37,806 bases of DNA, taken from CALLVY01 sp937899855. Lineage in GTDB: Bacteria > Bacteroidota > Bacteroidia > Chitinophagales > Saprospiraceae. Below are positions 7,449 through 17,700 of the stretch, piece after piece (the stretch's first letter is position 1; each line of letters starts with the position of its first letter). The stretch covers positions 1-37,806 of the forward strand of contig JBCBQC010000064.1 of NCBI GenBank assembly GCA_039820405.1. Direction: 5' to 3'. A program made the position numbers and the translations under genes. The notes under the pieces were generated by a model that was not told the origin of the DNA, searched no databases, and was given only the letters and a program-made list of their open reading frames with translations.

Positions 7449-8516
7449 TTGACGCGGATCAAAATCAGTTTACTCCTCCCCTGCTGGAACGAAATCGACT
7501 TTATCGAAGCGGTTTTGCGTAACGCACTTGAGCAGAAAATTTCGTCTGAGGAAATGGAAATTCTGGTAATTGATGGTGGAAGCGATGATGGAACGCGGGA
7601 AGTGGTACAACGTTATGCCGCCACGCACCCCCAGATTCAGCTACTGGACAACCCCGACCGCTACGTCCCCCAGGCCATGAATCGCGGCATCCACGCCGCC
7701 CGGGGGGAGGTCATCATCCGCTGGGATGCCCACGCCGCCTACCCCACCGACTACGTCTCCCGCCTGGTCGATTACCTCGAACGCGAGGGGGTGGATAATG
7801 TGGGAGGACGGTGGGAGATTGCGCCGCGCAACCCAGGGGCCCGGGCGCGCGCCATTGCCCTGGTGCTGGCCCATCCGCTGGGCGTGGGCAATGCCACCTA
7901 CCGGCTGGCGAAGGAGGGGGCTCGGGAGGTCGATACCGTGCCGTTTGGCTGCTACCCCCGGCGGGTTTTTGAGCGCTTTGGCCAGTACGACGAACGACTG
8001 CGCCGCAATCAGGACATCGAGCTCAACCGCCGCATTCTCCGGGGCGGGGGGCGGATCGTCCTCCTGCCCGAAGTGGTCATCACCTATTACGCGCGGTCGA
8101 CTTATGGGGGCTTGTGGCGCAACAATTTTGCGAATGGCGAATGGGTAATCCGTACCGCCGCCTACACCGGTACTCTGGATGCACTTTCGCTACGGCATTT
8201 TGCCCCCCTGGTCTTTATCCTCGGTATGCTAGGAATGCTGGTCCTCTTGCTGCTCGCCCTCACGGTGGGCCTGCCCACCTGGCTGGTCCTGCTGGCGCTA
8301 CTGCCCAGCGCCTACTTTGCACTGACCTTTGGCGCCGCCGTTTGGACCAGTTGGCAAAAAGGCCAACTCGATACCCTGTTTCCCCTCACCTGGAGCTTTT
8401 GGGTGCTGCATTTCAGCTACGGCTGTGGCAGTTTGGTGGGACTAGCCAAGGTCTGGCGACAGCGGAGCGATGAGAAAACGGAAAAAAACACCCATAAATC
8501 CACGGAGAGTGGATGA
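7449..8516 (+). CDS. Membrane-anchored GT2 glycosyltransferase (ExoA-like)
   Basis: A 355-residue GT-A enzyme resembling succinoglycan ExoA-type transferases. Visible motifs are LLPCWNE, VIDGGSDDGT (Asp42 region), the metal-site segment RWDAHAAYP (Asp93) and NQDIELNRRI. Two or three hydrophobic segments after residue ~255 anchor it in the inner membrane. The only plausible start is TTG at 7449: the in-frame stop of the preceding frame is just 15 bases upstream and no ATG or GTG lies between. The gene starts 12 bases after the previous one and is the last of the glycan operon. The tail after the last membrane segment is highly charged (KTEKNTHK). Confidence 0.87.
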   Translation: MTRIKISLLLPCWNEIDFIEAVLRNALEQKISSEEMEILVIDGGSDDGTREVVQRYAATHPQIQLLDNPDRYVPQAMNRGIHAARGEVIIRWDAHAAYPTDYVSRLVDYLEREGVDNVGGRWEIAPRNPGARARAIALVLAHPLGVGNATYRLAKEGAREVDTVPFGCYPRRVFERFGQYDERLRRNQDIELNRRILRGGGRIVLLPEVVITYYARSTYGGLWRNNFANGEWVIRTAAYTGTLDALSLRHFAPLVFILGMLGMLVLLLLALTVGLPTWLVLLALLPSAYFALTFGAAVWTSWQKGQLDTLFPLTWSFWVLHFSYGCGSLVGLAKVWRQRSDEKTEKNTHKSTESG

Positions 8517-8879
8517 AAAAACATTTTTGGAAGGTAAAAAAAATTCCTTCACAATCCACTATGAACAAACCACTTATCCAGTACAAATAAAAAAATGTAT
8601 CTAAAATTTATGGAATTTCAGTCCCCAAAGCGTCTATGTAGGGACTTTTCCTCGGATGGGACCCAAGTAAAATATATCCCGAGTGAAAGTTTTGGTAACC
8701 TTGCGGTCGAAGGGCTCGATCAGGGAGACGGCGAAGCTTTATCCCCAGTTGAAAAAATCGAGCGACGACTGGCGGCGGTGGCTTGGGTGGGAATCCCTCC
8801 CTCAAGACCCCAGCCTTATCTTCCAGAATTTTGAGCAGTTCCTACGGACGCCCCGACTAACCTTATGAACACTTGAACC
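8517..8879 (+). other. Gene-poor gap after the glycan operon
   Basis: 363 bases without a convincing gene. The first ~120 bases are AT-rich and include a weak GAAGG/CCTTC stem just after the operon stop. Base composition rises afterwards. Short open frames exist on both strands. One (GTG at 8683 to 8868) contains GSIRETAKLY, which faintly recalls a transposase helix-turn-helix, but it is too short and unsupported to call. A decayed gene or mobile-element remnant is possible. Confidence 0.4.
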
Positions 8880-9581
8880 ATGCCATACCAATACCTCCTA
8901 TTCGATGCCGATAATACCCTTTTTGATTTTAGCGAAGCCTCCCACCTGGCCTTTGCCCAATTGCTACGGGCCGAGGGGCACGACTACCACGAGACCCATT
9001 ACGCAACTTACCAAGCAGGCAATGAATTGGTCTGGCGGGAATTTGAACGGGGTTTGATCGACGCTCGGGAGTTGCGGGTCAAACGCTTTCGGCTGTTTTT
9101 CGAACGCTCCGGCCTCGGGGGCGATCCCGCGGTGTACCACCAGCAATACATGGACAATCTGATTCGGGCCACCGAATTGCTGTCGGGGACGCTGCCCCTC
9201 CTGGAAAAGCTGTACGGTCGGGTGCGGATGGCCATCATTACCAATGGCTTGCGGGAAGCCCAACGGCCCCGCATCCGCAAATTGGGCCTCGACCGTTACT
9301 TCGACCACATCATCGTATCGGACGAAATCGGTAGTGCCAAGCCCGACCCTGCTTTTTTCGATTACACCTTCGCCCAACTCCAGCAGCCCGACCCCGAGCG
9401 CGTGCTCGTCATCGGCGATAGCCTCAGCTCGGATATTCAGGGCGGTCTCAACTACGGCTTGGACACCTGCTGGTTCAACCCCCAAGGGAAGCCCAACGAA
9501 GGCCCCGTACAGCCGCGGTACGAGGTGCGCTCCATCGAGCGGGTTTGGGACATTGTCCGGGGGGCGGAAGAGGAGGGCTAG
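8880..9581 (+). CDS. yjjG: YjjG-family HAD nucleotidase
   Basis: A 233-residue HAD-superfamily phosphatase. Motif I is FDADNTLFDF (nucleophile Asp9, Asp11), motif II is ITNG, motif III is Lys154 in GSAKPDP, and motif IV is VIGDSLSSD (Asp180, Asp185). The DADNTLFDF start and overall length match the YjjG/YfnB group of pyrimidine 5'-nucleotidases, which remove non-canonical nucleotides from the pool. The helical cap region is residues ~18-95. The start ATG is the first in frame and aligns with the family. It stands alone between the glycan operon and the next gene, and the exact substrate is inferred from family only. Confidence 0.85.
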   Translation: MPYQYLLFDADNTLFDFSEASHLAFAQLLRAEGHDYHETHYATYQAGNELVWREFERGLIDARELRVKRFRLFFERSGLGGDPAVYHQQYMDNLIRATELLSGTLPLLEKLYGRVRMAIITNGLREAQRPRIRKLGLDRYFDHIIVSDEIGSAKPDPAFFDYTFAQLQQPDPERVLVIGDSLSSDIQGGLNYGLDTCWFNPQGKPNEGPVQPRYEVRSIERVWDIVRGAEEEG

Positions 9582-9607
9582 GGTACCCAGAGCTTGGAAA
9601 AAAACCT

Positions 9608-9615
9608 TAGCTTTG
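9608..9615 (+). promoter_or_regulatory. -7 box before the DUF6495-like gene
   Basis: TAGCTTTG matches TAnnTTTG exactly, 17 bases before the chosen ATG at 9633. No TTG at a good -33 distance is seen. Its position supports the ATG start over the TTG at 9594. Confidence 0.4.
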
Positions 9616-9632
9616 CGCAAAATTTGCTACCG

Positions 9633-10112
9633 ATGAAATACCGCTGCCTACGTCCCGACGAACTGACCGAATTGGAGCCCCAATTTGTTCGCTTCCTCGC
9701 CTCCAATACCGTTACGGCCGACGATTGGCAAAAGCTGAAAACGGAGAACCGGGAAAAAGCCGAACGGCTGATTGACCTCTTTAGCGATTTGGTCTTTGCG
9801 CAGACCATCGAAAAGATTCAGTTTTTACAGCGGCGTAGCCCCCGCGAAATCCAGTGCTTTGCCTGCCTGCCGGACAAGATTCAACTGCGGGGACTCCGCG
9901 TTGAGGGCGAGTCGCCACTCGACTTTACCCGCAACGACTCCCCCAGCCAAATGCTCGAACAATTGGCCCAATCGGGAGCGGAGCTGCAACTGTACCGGGC
10001 GGAAAAAGCCTACCAGCCCTCACGCGATCGGGAATTGTTTACGATGTTGGAATCGGGTTGTCTGATTGCGAATGGCGATGTTTACCGCACGCTCGACGGC
10101 CTGAAGTCCTAG
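9633..10112 (+). CDS. DUF6495-like conserved protein
   Basis: A 159-residue soluble protein beginning MKYRCLRPDELTELEPQFVR. The opening, the FLASNTVTADDWQKLK stretch and the ENREKAERLIDLFSDLVF stretch match my memory of a small Bacteroidota-specific family annotated DUF6495. No catalytic motif or signal peptide is seen; it is probably cytoplasmic. The ATG at 9633 is preferred to a TTG at 9594 because the family begins at MKYR and a -7 box sits between. Its TAG stop overlaps the stop of the convergent gene. Family recognition is from memory; function is unknown. Confidence 0.72.
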   Translation: MKYRCLRPDELTELEPQFVRFLASNTVTADDWQKLKTENREKAERLIDLFSDLVFAQTIEKIQFLQRRSPREIQCFACLPDKIQLRGLRVEGESPLDFTRNDSPSQMLEQLAQSGAELQLYRAEKAYQPSRDRELFTMLESGCLIANGDVYRTLDGLKS

Positions 10113-11566
10113 GCCACCATCCCTTCGATTTCGCGCAGTTTGGATTCGAGCCAGGCCTGTCCGAAGCGGGTATTGGTGGTTTCGATTTCGGCGCGCAATT
10201 TTTGCAATTCACCGCGCAAACGCTCCCGCGCCACGTAGCCTACTTTCATCTTGATCTGGATGGCCCGGCGGGTAAACCGCAGCAATTGGTAGTAGCCCTG
10301 GCGGTTAAAATCACTGATTTCTTTTTTGCGCTGCAGGTACTGACGAAACGAATCGCTCAGCGACAGTAACGTCTCGTATTCATCGAGGTCATAGTAGGTT
10401 TTGAGCAGGAGCAATTTGGCGTTGAGGGCGTAGCGGAGGTCGGAGTATTCAAGGTGTACCAACAGGTCCAGAACCCGGCCGTACTGCTGGGTTTCGTAGT
10501 AGTAGAAAGCCAGATTGTAGGAGTAAGCATTGTCGACAACGTCGGGAGGAAGGTGTTTTTTGTACCCTTCGATAAAGTCCCTGACCCAGGCCGTTTCGTG
10601 GAGCAGCAGCCCGGTGCTGACGATGTTTTTGTAATGCCACTCGGGCAGGTAGCCATTGATAAAGAGCAAGTCGTCTTCGAGTTGGAACTTATAGAGTTCG
10701 AAGATTTCCTTGAGGAAGTGGCGGTGGCCCTGGTTGATTTGTTGGATACAGTGGTTTTGGAGGTAGTTGTAGAGGTTTTGCAGTTCGCGTTTGGGGAAAA
10801 AGGGGGCCTTCTCACGGATCACTTCCAGGGCGCGGCGGTAGTCGGCGTCGGCTCCGTGGCGGATCATTTGGTAGAGCTGAAAATAAACCACGACGGGGGG
10901 AACGGCGGCGTACTGGCTCGGGTTGGCGGCGACTTCGGCGAGGAGGGCTTCGAAGAGGGGATTTTGGTATTCTTGCTGCATGATCCGCCGACGGACCTGC
11001 ATCTCACAGGCGTCCTTGAGTTTTTCGGACAGGTAGAAGTGGTCGAGGCTGTCTTGCTTGCGTTGGATACTGCCGCCTTTGGAGTAACGTGCTTGCTCGG
11101 AAAAGAACAGATCGGCTTCGGCGAGGAGGAGAAAACGGCGGTTGAAATGAGCCCCATCGCGGTAGGTTTGGCCTTCCAACCAGCGGGATTGGGTTTTGAG
11201 GACCTTTTGGTAGTAGCGATTTTGCTCTTTTTGGCGTAAATTCTGGAGTAAAAGTACCCGGTGCAAGCCTTCGCGTTCGCGAAACTGCTCGGTGATGAGG
11301 AATTGTTCGGCTAGGCGGAGGGCGTAGGTAAATACCGTAGCCAGTTTGGCTTGGTCGTGGCCTTCGTCGGGAAAGAGGATCTGGAACAAGCCTTCGCGGG
11401 TGCAGCTTTTTTCGGTGAAATTGGGGTAAATTTGACTCAGGTGGCCCACCAGAAGCCGAACGCCACGGTGCTTATTGTGGTAAGGAGAGTACACAAAATC
11501 CTTAAAACGGGTGACCTCCTTGCGAGAAAACACGGCTAAGAGCTGGATCAAAGGATTCGACTTCAC
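10109..11566 (-). CDS. Conserved helical protein of unknown function
   Basis: A 485-residue protein, largely alpha-helical and charged, with many Leu/Tyr/Arg-rich segments (RKEVTRFKDFVYSPYHNKH, FTYALRLAEQFLI, YYETQQYGRVLDLLVHLEY). The pattern resembles degenerate TPR/alpha-solenoid folds. There is no signal peptide, membrane segment or catalytic motif, so it is probably cytoplasmic. I recall similar unannotated proteins in Bacteroidota but cannot name a family. It is convergent with the DUF6495-like gene: the two stop codons share the bases CTAG. A candidate promoter lies ~160 bases upstream. Confidence 0.78.
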   Translation of the reverse strand: MKSNPLIQLLAVFSRKEVTRFKDFVYSPYHNKHRGVRLLVGHLSQIYPNFTEKSCTREGLFQILFPDEGHDQAKLATVFTYALRLAEQFLITEQFREREGLHRVLLLQNLRQKEQNRYYQKVLKTQSRWLEGQTYRDGAHFNRRFLLLAEADLFFSEQARYSKGGSIQRKQDSLDHFYLSEKLKDACEMQVRRRIMQQEYQNPLFEALLAEVAANPSQYAAVPPVVVYFQLYQMIRHGADADYRRALEVIREKAPFFPKRELQNLYNYLQNHCIQQINQGHRHFLKEIFELYKFQLEDDLLFINGYLPEWHYKNIVSTGLLLHETAWVRDFIEGYKKHLPPDVVDNAYSYNLAFYYYETQQYGRVLDLLVHLEYSDLRYALNAKLLLLKTYYDLDEYETLLSLSDSFRQYLQRKKEISDFNRQGYYQLLRFTRRAIQIKMKVGYVARERLRGELQKLRAEIETTNTRFGQAWLESKLREIEGMVA

Positions 11567-11723
11567 GGATTTTTCTCAATTTTTAAAGAGAAATAAAAAC
11601 ACACAAATACATAATAATCAGTCACTTACCACACGTCACTTTCTCAATTTCATCAAAAAAAATCCAAAAATCAAGTAACAGCGTCTTTTTCCCTCCGGGC
11701 GAATTATCGGATTATTGTAAGGT

Positions 11724-11750
11724 CAAAGGTATTCATTGATCAAAACGCAA
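11724..11750 (-). promoter_or_regulatory. Candidate minus-strand promoter for the helical-protein gene
   Basis: Read on the minus strand, TTG (11750-11748) is followed after 16 bases by TACCTTTG (11731-11724), a full -7 match. It would give a ~150-base leader for the gene that begins at 11566. The site lies just before the divergent giant gene, so it could also affect that gene's expression. Confidence 0.4.
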
Positions 11751-11758
11751 GTTTCAGC

Positions 11759-14700
11759 ATGATGACTATTACTACACGAAAAACCATTGTTGCTCTCCTT
11801 CCCTTCGCTCTGTTTTGCCTCTTGGCACTGGTGCTGTGCCCCCAGCGGGCCGCCGCCCAATGCCAAAGTCAGGTCCAACTGACTGGCACCATTCCCACCG
11901 ACTGTGGCGAGAGCTGGACCCTGGGCGACTGGACCTTGTCCACTCGTGGCAACGAAGAATGTAGCCCCAACGCGTGCAACTTCCAAAGCGGTAGTAATTT
12001 TATTCGCCTCCAAGCGGGTGCCCTCGAAGTAGATCTGGGCGAGGAGTTGCTCCTCACCGGGTACCGTATCCAACTGAACCACATCGGCTCCGCCGCCAAC
12101 GGCACCAACTGTACCTTCATCAATTTTTCCGATGGCAACGGCGCCACCCGCCGCCGGGAAGCCACCGCCGGCACCTCCAGCATCAGTGAATACGACGTCT
12201 ATTTTCCCGCCAACCGCCTCGTCATCTCTTCGGACAACCGCGAAATCTACGCCATCACCCTACTCTACCAGTGTAGCGACGGCCAAGCCCCCACCGCCGA
12301 CGGCTGCATCACCTTTGACGCCCAATCCCCGGGAGGCCTCTTTACCCGCAATGTGGGCGAAACCCTCCTGTTCGAAAACAACGTCCCGGTGACCGCCGCC
12401 CCCTTCGCCTCCATCCCCACCGGCACCAACGATACCACCATCATCAACCAGGGCAACTACCAGTTTATCGAAGGCCCCAACTGGAACATCGGCGAAGCCA
12501 CCAGCCTGTGGACGACCTTCGGGGCCGCCAAATTTGATTTTGGCCAACTGCCCCAACCCCCCATCCAAGTCTCCTTCGACTTTTTTGACGGCGCCTACGG
12601 CTCCAACCTCAGCGTCAACGGACAGCCCGTCTACATCGGCGACCTCAGCCAAGTCCCCAGCGACCAATTTGCGGGCGTCACCGTCACGCAGCTCGGCCAA
12701 CTGGGCAATACCCTCGGCTACCGCATCCTACTGGAAGGCTCCATCGAAAGCCTGACGGTCGGCGGGCTGGAATTTGCCCTCGACAATGTTTGCTTCAACT
12801 ACGATGCCTACCCCGCCACCTGCCTGGACCTCCACTACGACAATGGCCCCCTGACCATCACCAATAGCTTCGACTCCATCCCCCAATTTATCATCCAAAC
12901 CCCCGGCATTACCATCCGCCCGCGCCTCTGGCAGTCGGCCAATGGCTTTCCCAGTCAGGGCAACGCCTTGGTCTGGGGCAATCCCGGCGACAACGACTAC
13001 TTCCGACTGGATACCATCAACCTCGACTTCGACCTGAGCCCTAGCGGCGAGGTCTACAACCAGATCCGTTTTACCCTCTGGCCCGGCTGCTGCGCCAGCG
13101 GGATCAACTTGGGCATCAACGACGGACCAATATACTACTACGAAACCCTCGACCAAATCCCCAGCCAACTGCCCGATGGCACCCAGGTGGAAGTACAAAT
13201 CGACCAGTCCGACCCGCAAGCGACGCGCTACCACTATACGCTCTCCGGCCAGGACTTTAGCGGTTTTGAAGTGGGGGCTTATTTCGCCCTACTCTCCGAC
13301 ATCTGCTACGAATACCAGGAAAGCGCCAGCCAGGTCGATTGTGTGGATTTCGCCCCCGTGGCCGGTGGGGTCTCCTTTGGCGAGCTCTACGGTCAGGATC
13401 CCGGTTTTCTCGTTCCCACGGTCGACCAGTCGGTGCCCGTGACGTTGGAAACCTTTTACTTCAACAACGGGGCGACCGCTTTCGATCGCTTGGCCTACTC
13501 CAACAATGGCATTGAAGGCTTGAACAAATTCCTGGTCGACATGAATCTGAAGTTCGACCTGAGCCAGGTGCCCGGTACGGTCCACACCTTTAAGTTTCGC
13601 GGGTTTTTTGGCTCTTATTTCAATTTTGCCGTCAACGGAGAAGCACCCGTTTACGTAGGGGGCCCCAACGCCCTACCGGTGACCCTGCCCAGCGGGGCGA
13701 CCGTCAGTAGTGAGGCCATTCCCGGAAGCCAACACGGATTTATCATCACCATCACCGGTGTGGATATGGAAGAGGTGCTCTTTGGTGGCCACGAATTGTA
13801 CTTCGGCGAGGTCTGCTACCAGTACGAGCCCGATCCCGCCTGTGAAATTAGCAGTCTTTTTGCCCAGGTCAACTGCGCCAGCGACGAGTTGACCGTCCGC
13901 TTTGGCTACGACCAGGCCACCAGCGATAGCTTTGAGCTTTACCTCAACAATAGTGTTTACCAAAACTACGCCCTGGCTGATCTGCCGCTGACCCTGGATA
14001 TTCCTCCCGGGACCGTCGTCAATAGCGTCCAGGCTTGTATCCTGGGGAATCCCGATTGCTGCGCCATTACCGATGTCCTGCCCTGCCCACCCGACTGCTC
14101 GATTGGTGACCTGATCGTGGATCCCGCCCAGTGTACGGGACCCAATCAGTACAGCTTGGTCTTGGATTTTGACTACGCCAATCCCACGGCGGACTTCTTC
14201 GACGTCTTTGGCAACAATGGGGAGTTGATAGGTACCTACGCTTTGAGCGATCTGCCCCTGACCATCAACGACTTCCCCGGAAGCGGTACGGGTAGCGATG
14301 CCATCGTGGTTTGTATTCAGGGCAGCAGTAGCTGCTGCAACCAGTGGGGTTTCCAGGCGCCCGATTGTACGCCCGATTGCGCCATTACCGACGTAGCGGT
14401 GGAAGTGCTGGACTGTACGCCCAACGGTATTTTCTATTTCCAACTCGACCTGAACGTCGATAACCCCGCCAGCGATAGCTTCCTCTTCTACGGGTCGGAT
14501 GGCCTATTCGGTGCCTTTGCCTACGACGATCTGCCCGTCAACGTAGGCCCCTTGGATGGCGACGGGAGCCTCTACGGTTTTGAAGTGATCGACGCTTCCG
14601 ATACCAGTTGTGGCACTGGCTTTACCTTCCAAGCACCCACTTGTTCGGTGGGCTGTTCAGTCGGCGATTTGGTCATCGATATCGGGCAGTGTACCGGCCT

Positions 14701-17700
14701 TGACCAGTACGTACTCTACCTGGATTTTGACACCCAAAATCCCACGGCGGATTGGTTTGACCTATTCGCTGGCAATGGCGACTTGGTAGGAACCTACGCC
14801 CTCAGCGATTTGCCCCTCACCATCGACAACTTTCCCTCCAGCGGTACGGGTAGTGATGCCATCCTGGTCTGTATCCAGGGCAGCAATGCCTGTTGCAACG
14901 AGTTGGTCTTCCAGGCGCCCGATTGTACGCCGGATTGCGCGATTACCGATGTGGCAATAGAAGTGCTGGACTGTACGCCCAACGGTATTTTCTTTTTCCA
15001 ACTGGACCTAACCGTCAATAACCCCGCTAGCGATAGCTTTTTCTTCTACGGATCGGATGGCCTGTTTGGTGCTTTTGCCTACGACGATCTGCCCGTCAAC
15101 GTGGGACCGATAAACGGCGACGGAAGCCTCTACGGTTTTGAAGTTGTAGACGCTTCGAATAGCAGTTGTGGTACTGGCTTTACCTTCCAAGCCCCCAGCT
15201 GTTCGGTCGGCTGTTCGGTCGGCGATTTGGTCATTGACACCGGACCGTGTACCGGCTTTAACCAGTACGTATTGTACCTGGATTTTGATGTCCAAAATCC
15301 TACGGCAGATTTGTTTGACGTTTTTGCCACCAACGGCGACCTAGTGGGTTCTTATCCGCTCAGCGACTTGCCCCTCACCATCGAAAACTTTCCTTCCAGC
15401 GGTACGGGTAGCGATGCCATCCTGGTCTGTATCCAGGGCAGTAATGCCTGTTGCAACGAGTTGGTCTTCCAAGCGCCCGATTGTACGCTCGACTGTTCGA
15501 TCGAGCAGTTGTGGGCCGCTCCGCAGGATTGTACGCCCAACGGCATCTTCTTTGTCGACATCGACTTTATTCCCAACGGCCCACCTAGCGATTCCTTTAT
15601 CGTATCCGGTAACGGAATGGTTTATGGTACTTTCGCTTACAACGATCTGCCCGTTGCCGTCGGTCCTTTCGTCGGCGATGGCAGTTCGGTGTACGGATTT
15701 GAAGTGCGGGACAGCCAGAACCCCGACTGTGTAACTTTCACCGAAATACTGGCGCCCGACTGCAGCAGTAGCGGGGCCTGTGAAATCCAGGGCGTCACCG
15801 CTACGCCCAGCACTTGCGATGCGGATGGCTTCTATTACGTCGAAATCGACTTTATGGTCACCAATCCCGGTGGGGCGGGCTTTATGGTCGTGGGAGATGG
15901 CGTATTCTACGGCAACTTTAGCTATGCCGACTTGCCCATCCAATTGGGTCCCTTCCAGGGAGACAACAATCAAGACCTCCAGTTTAACATTTTTGACATT
16001 GCCACGCCCTTTTGTATTGGCCTGGCGGAGGTCGACCCGGTCGACTGCTCGCCCTGCATACTCACCGATATGACTTTGATCCCTACGGACTGCGACAACG
16101 GGCAGTTTTGGGTCCAAGTCGACTTTGATGCGCAAAACGTAAGCTCGGATCAGTTCCGACTGGAGGTCGACAATGCCGTCTACGGCAGCTTCCCCTATCT
16201 CGAACTGCCCCTCACGGTGGGCCCCTTCCCCGGCGATGGCAACGCTGTATTGGTATTCTCGGCCACCGATCTGGCCGATCCGCAGTGTAGCCTGGCCAAC
16301 GAAGTAGAAGCGCCGGACTGTGTCGCCAACTGCGCCATCACCAATCTGGGCGTCGAAAACCTCGGTTGCAACGGCGCCGGACAGTTTACGGTCCTGCTGG
16401 ACCTAAACGTTGCGGACCCGGCCAGCGACGTATTCAAAGTAGTGGGCAACGGCGTCAACTACGGCAACTTTGACTACGCCGACCTGCCCGTACAAATCGG
16501 CCCCCTGGATGGGGATGGCCAGACGGTTTGGACCTTTACTGCCTTCGATGCCTTTGACCCCGACTGCTCCGCGACCTACGAGCTGGGTACGGTAAGCTGC
16601 AATACGGGCCCCTGTGCCATTAACGACATAGAGATTGTCGACCTCAGCTGCGACACGAATGACAGTTATACCTTCTTCCTCGACTTTACCGTCGATAATC
16701 CCACGAGCGATTCCTTCTTCATCAACGCGGGTAGTAATGGGACCAGCACTTACGCCCTGAGCGACCTACCGGTGTTGGTCAACGACTTTGACATTCAGAA
16801 CGGCAATGTCCAAACCCTGCGCGTTTGCTTGCCCAACAACGGCGGTATTGCTTGCTGTCTCAGCCTTGACTTCCAGGGCCCCGACTGTACGACCGACTGT
16901 GCGTTGGACAACCTGTCGGCTAATTGGATGGGTTGTAACCCCAACGGGACCAGTGAGGTCTGGCTCAATTTTGATGCGTCCAATACCACCAATCCCTTTT
17001 TTGAAGTCCGCTACGAAGGTGAGTTGGTCGGTACTTTCCCTACGGCGGAATTGCCGCTGCTCCTCCCCAATTTCCCCACGGTCGACAATAACCAAAACGT
17101 AGCGGAAATCGAAGTGTGCCTCCAGAACCAGAACGTCTGCTGTAGCACCGACTTCGATATACTGAATTGTATTCCCGGCAACTGTATCGACTTTGAGGCT
17201 TTCTCTTCCGACGACATTCGACGCGTTGGGCAGGAGATCGTACCCGGCACCCTATTGGCCAGTACGAGCACCGGAGTAGATTTGCGGATTGCCGAATGTT
17301 ACCCTCCCGCCAATACCAACGTGATCGACATCTTCGAAGGTACGACCACTTGTGGCGCCTTTAGCAATACCGGACGCTACCTGTTTGTACAGGGGGCGGG
17401 CATCTCGTTGGACTTTAGTGCTTTTGATACCCTACCGCAGCAAATTTCCTTTGACTTCTGTGGGGAAGGATACGTCTTCTTCGACGATACCGGTCAGAGC
17501 TTCGACTACGCGCATTACGATGCGGACTCGACGGTGGTGGTGGGTCCCAACCTCACCATGACCATCCGGCCACGGGCGCCCGGCGACAATGGCGGTGAGG
17601 TATGGATCGAGGGAGAGGTGGAGCGCCTGAGTATCTGTGGGGTGGAAACCTATTTGGACAACATCTGCTTTGATGGCGTTCCCGCCAATGAGAACGACAA

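Noticed and set aside
8683..8868. Short frame with a helix-turn-helix-like GSIRETAKLY stretch
   Set aside because: 61 codons, GTG start, no neighbouring transposase parts and no inverted repeats. Too weak to annotate as a mobile element.
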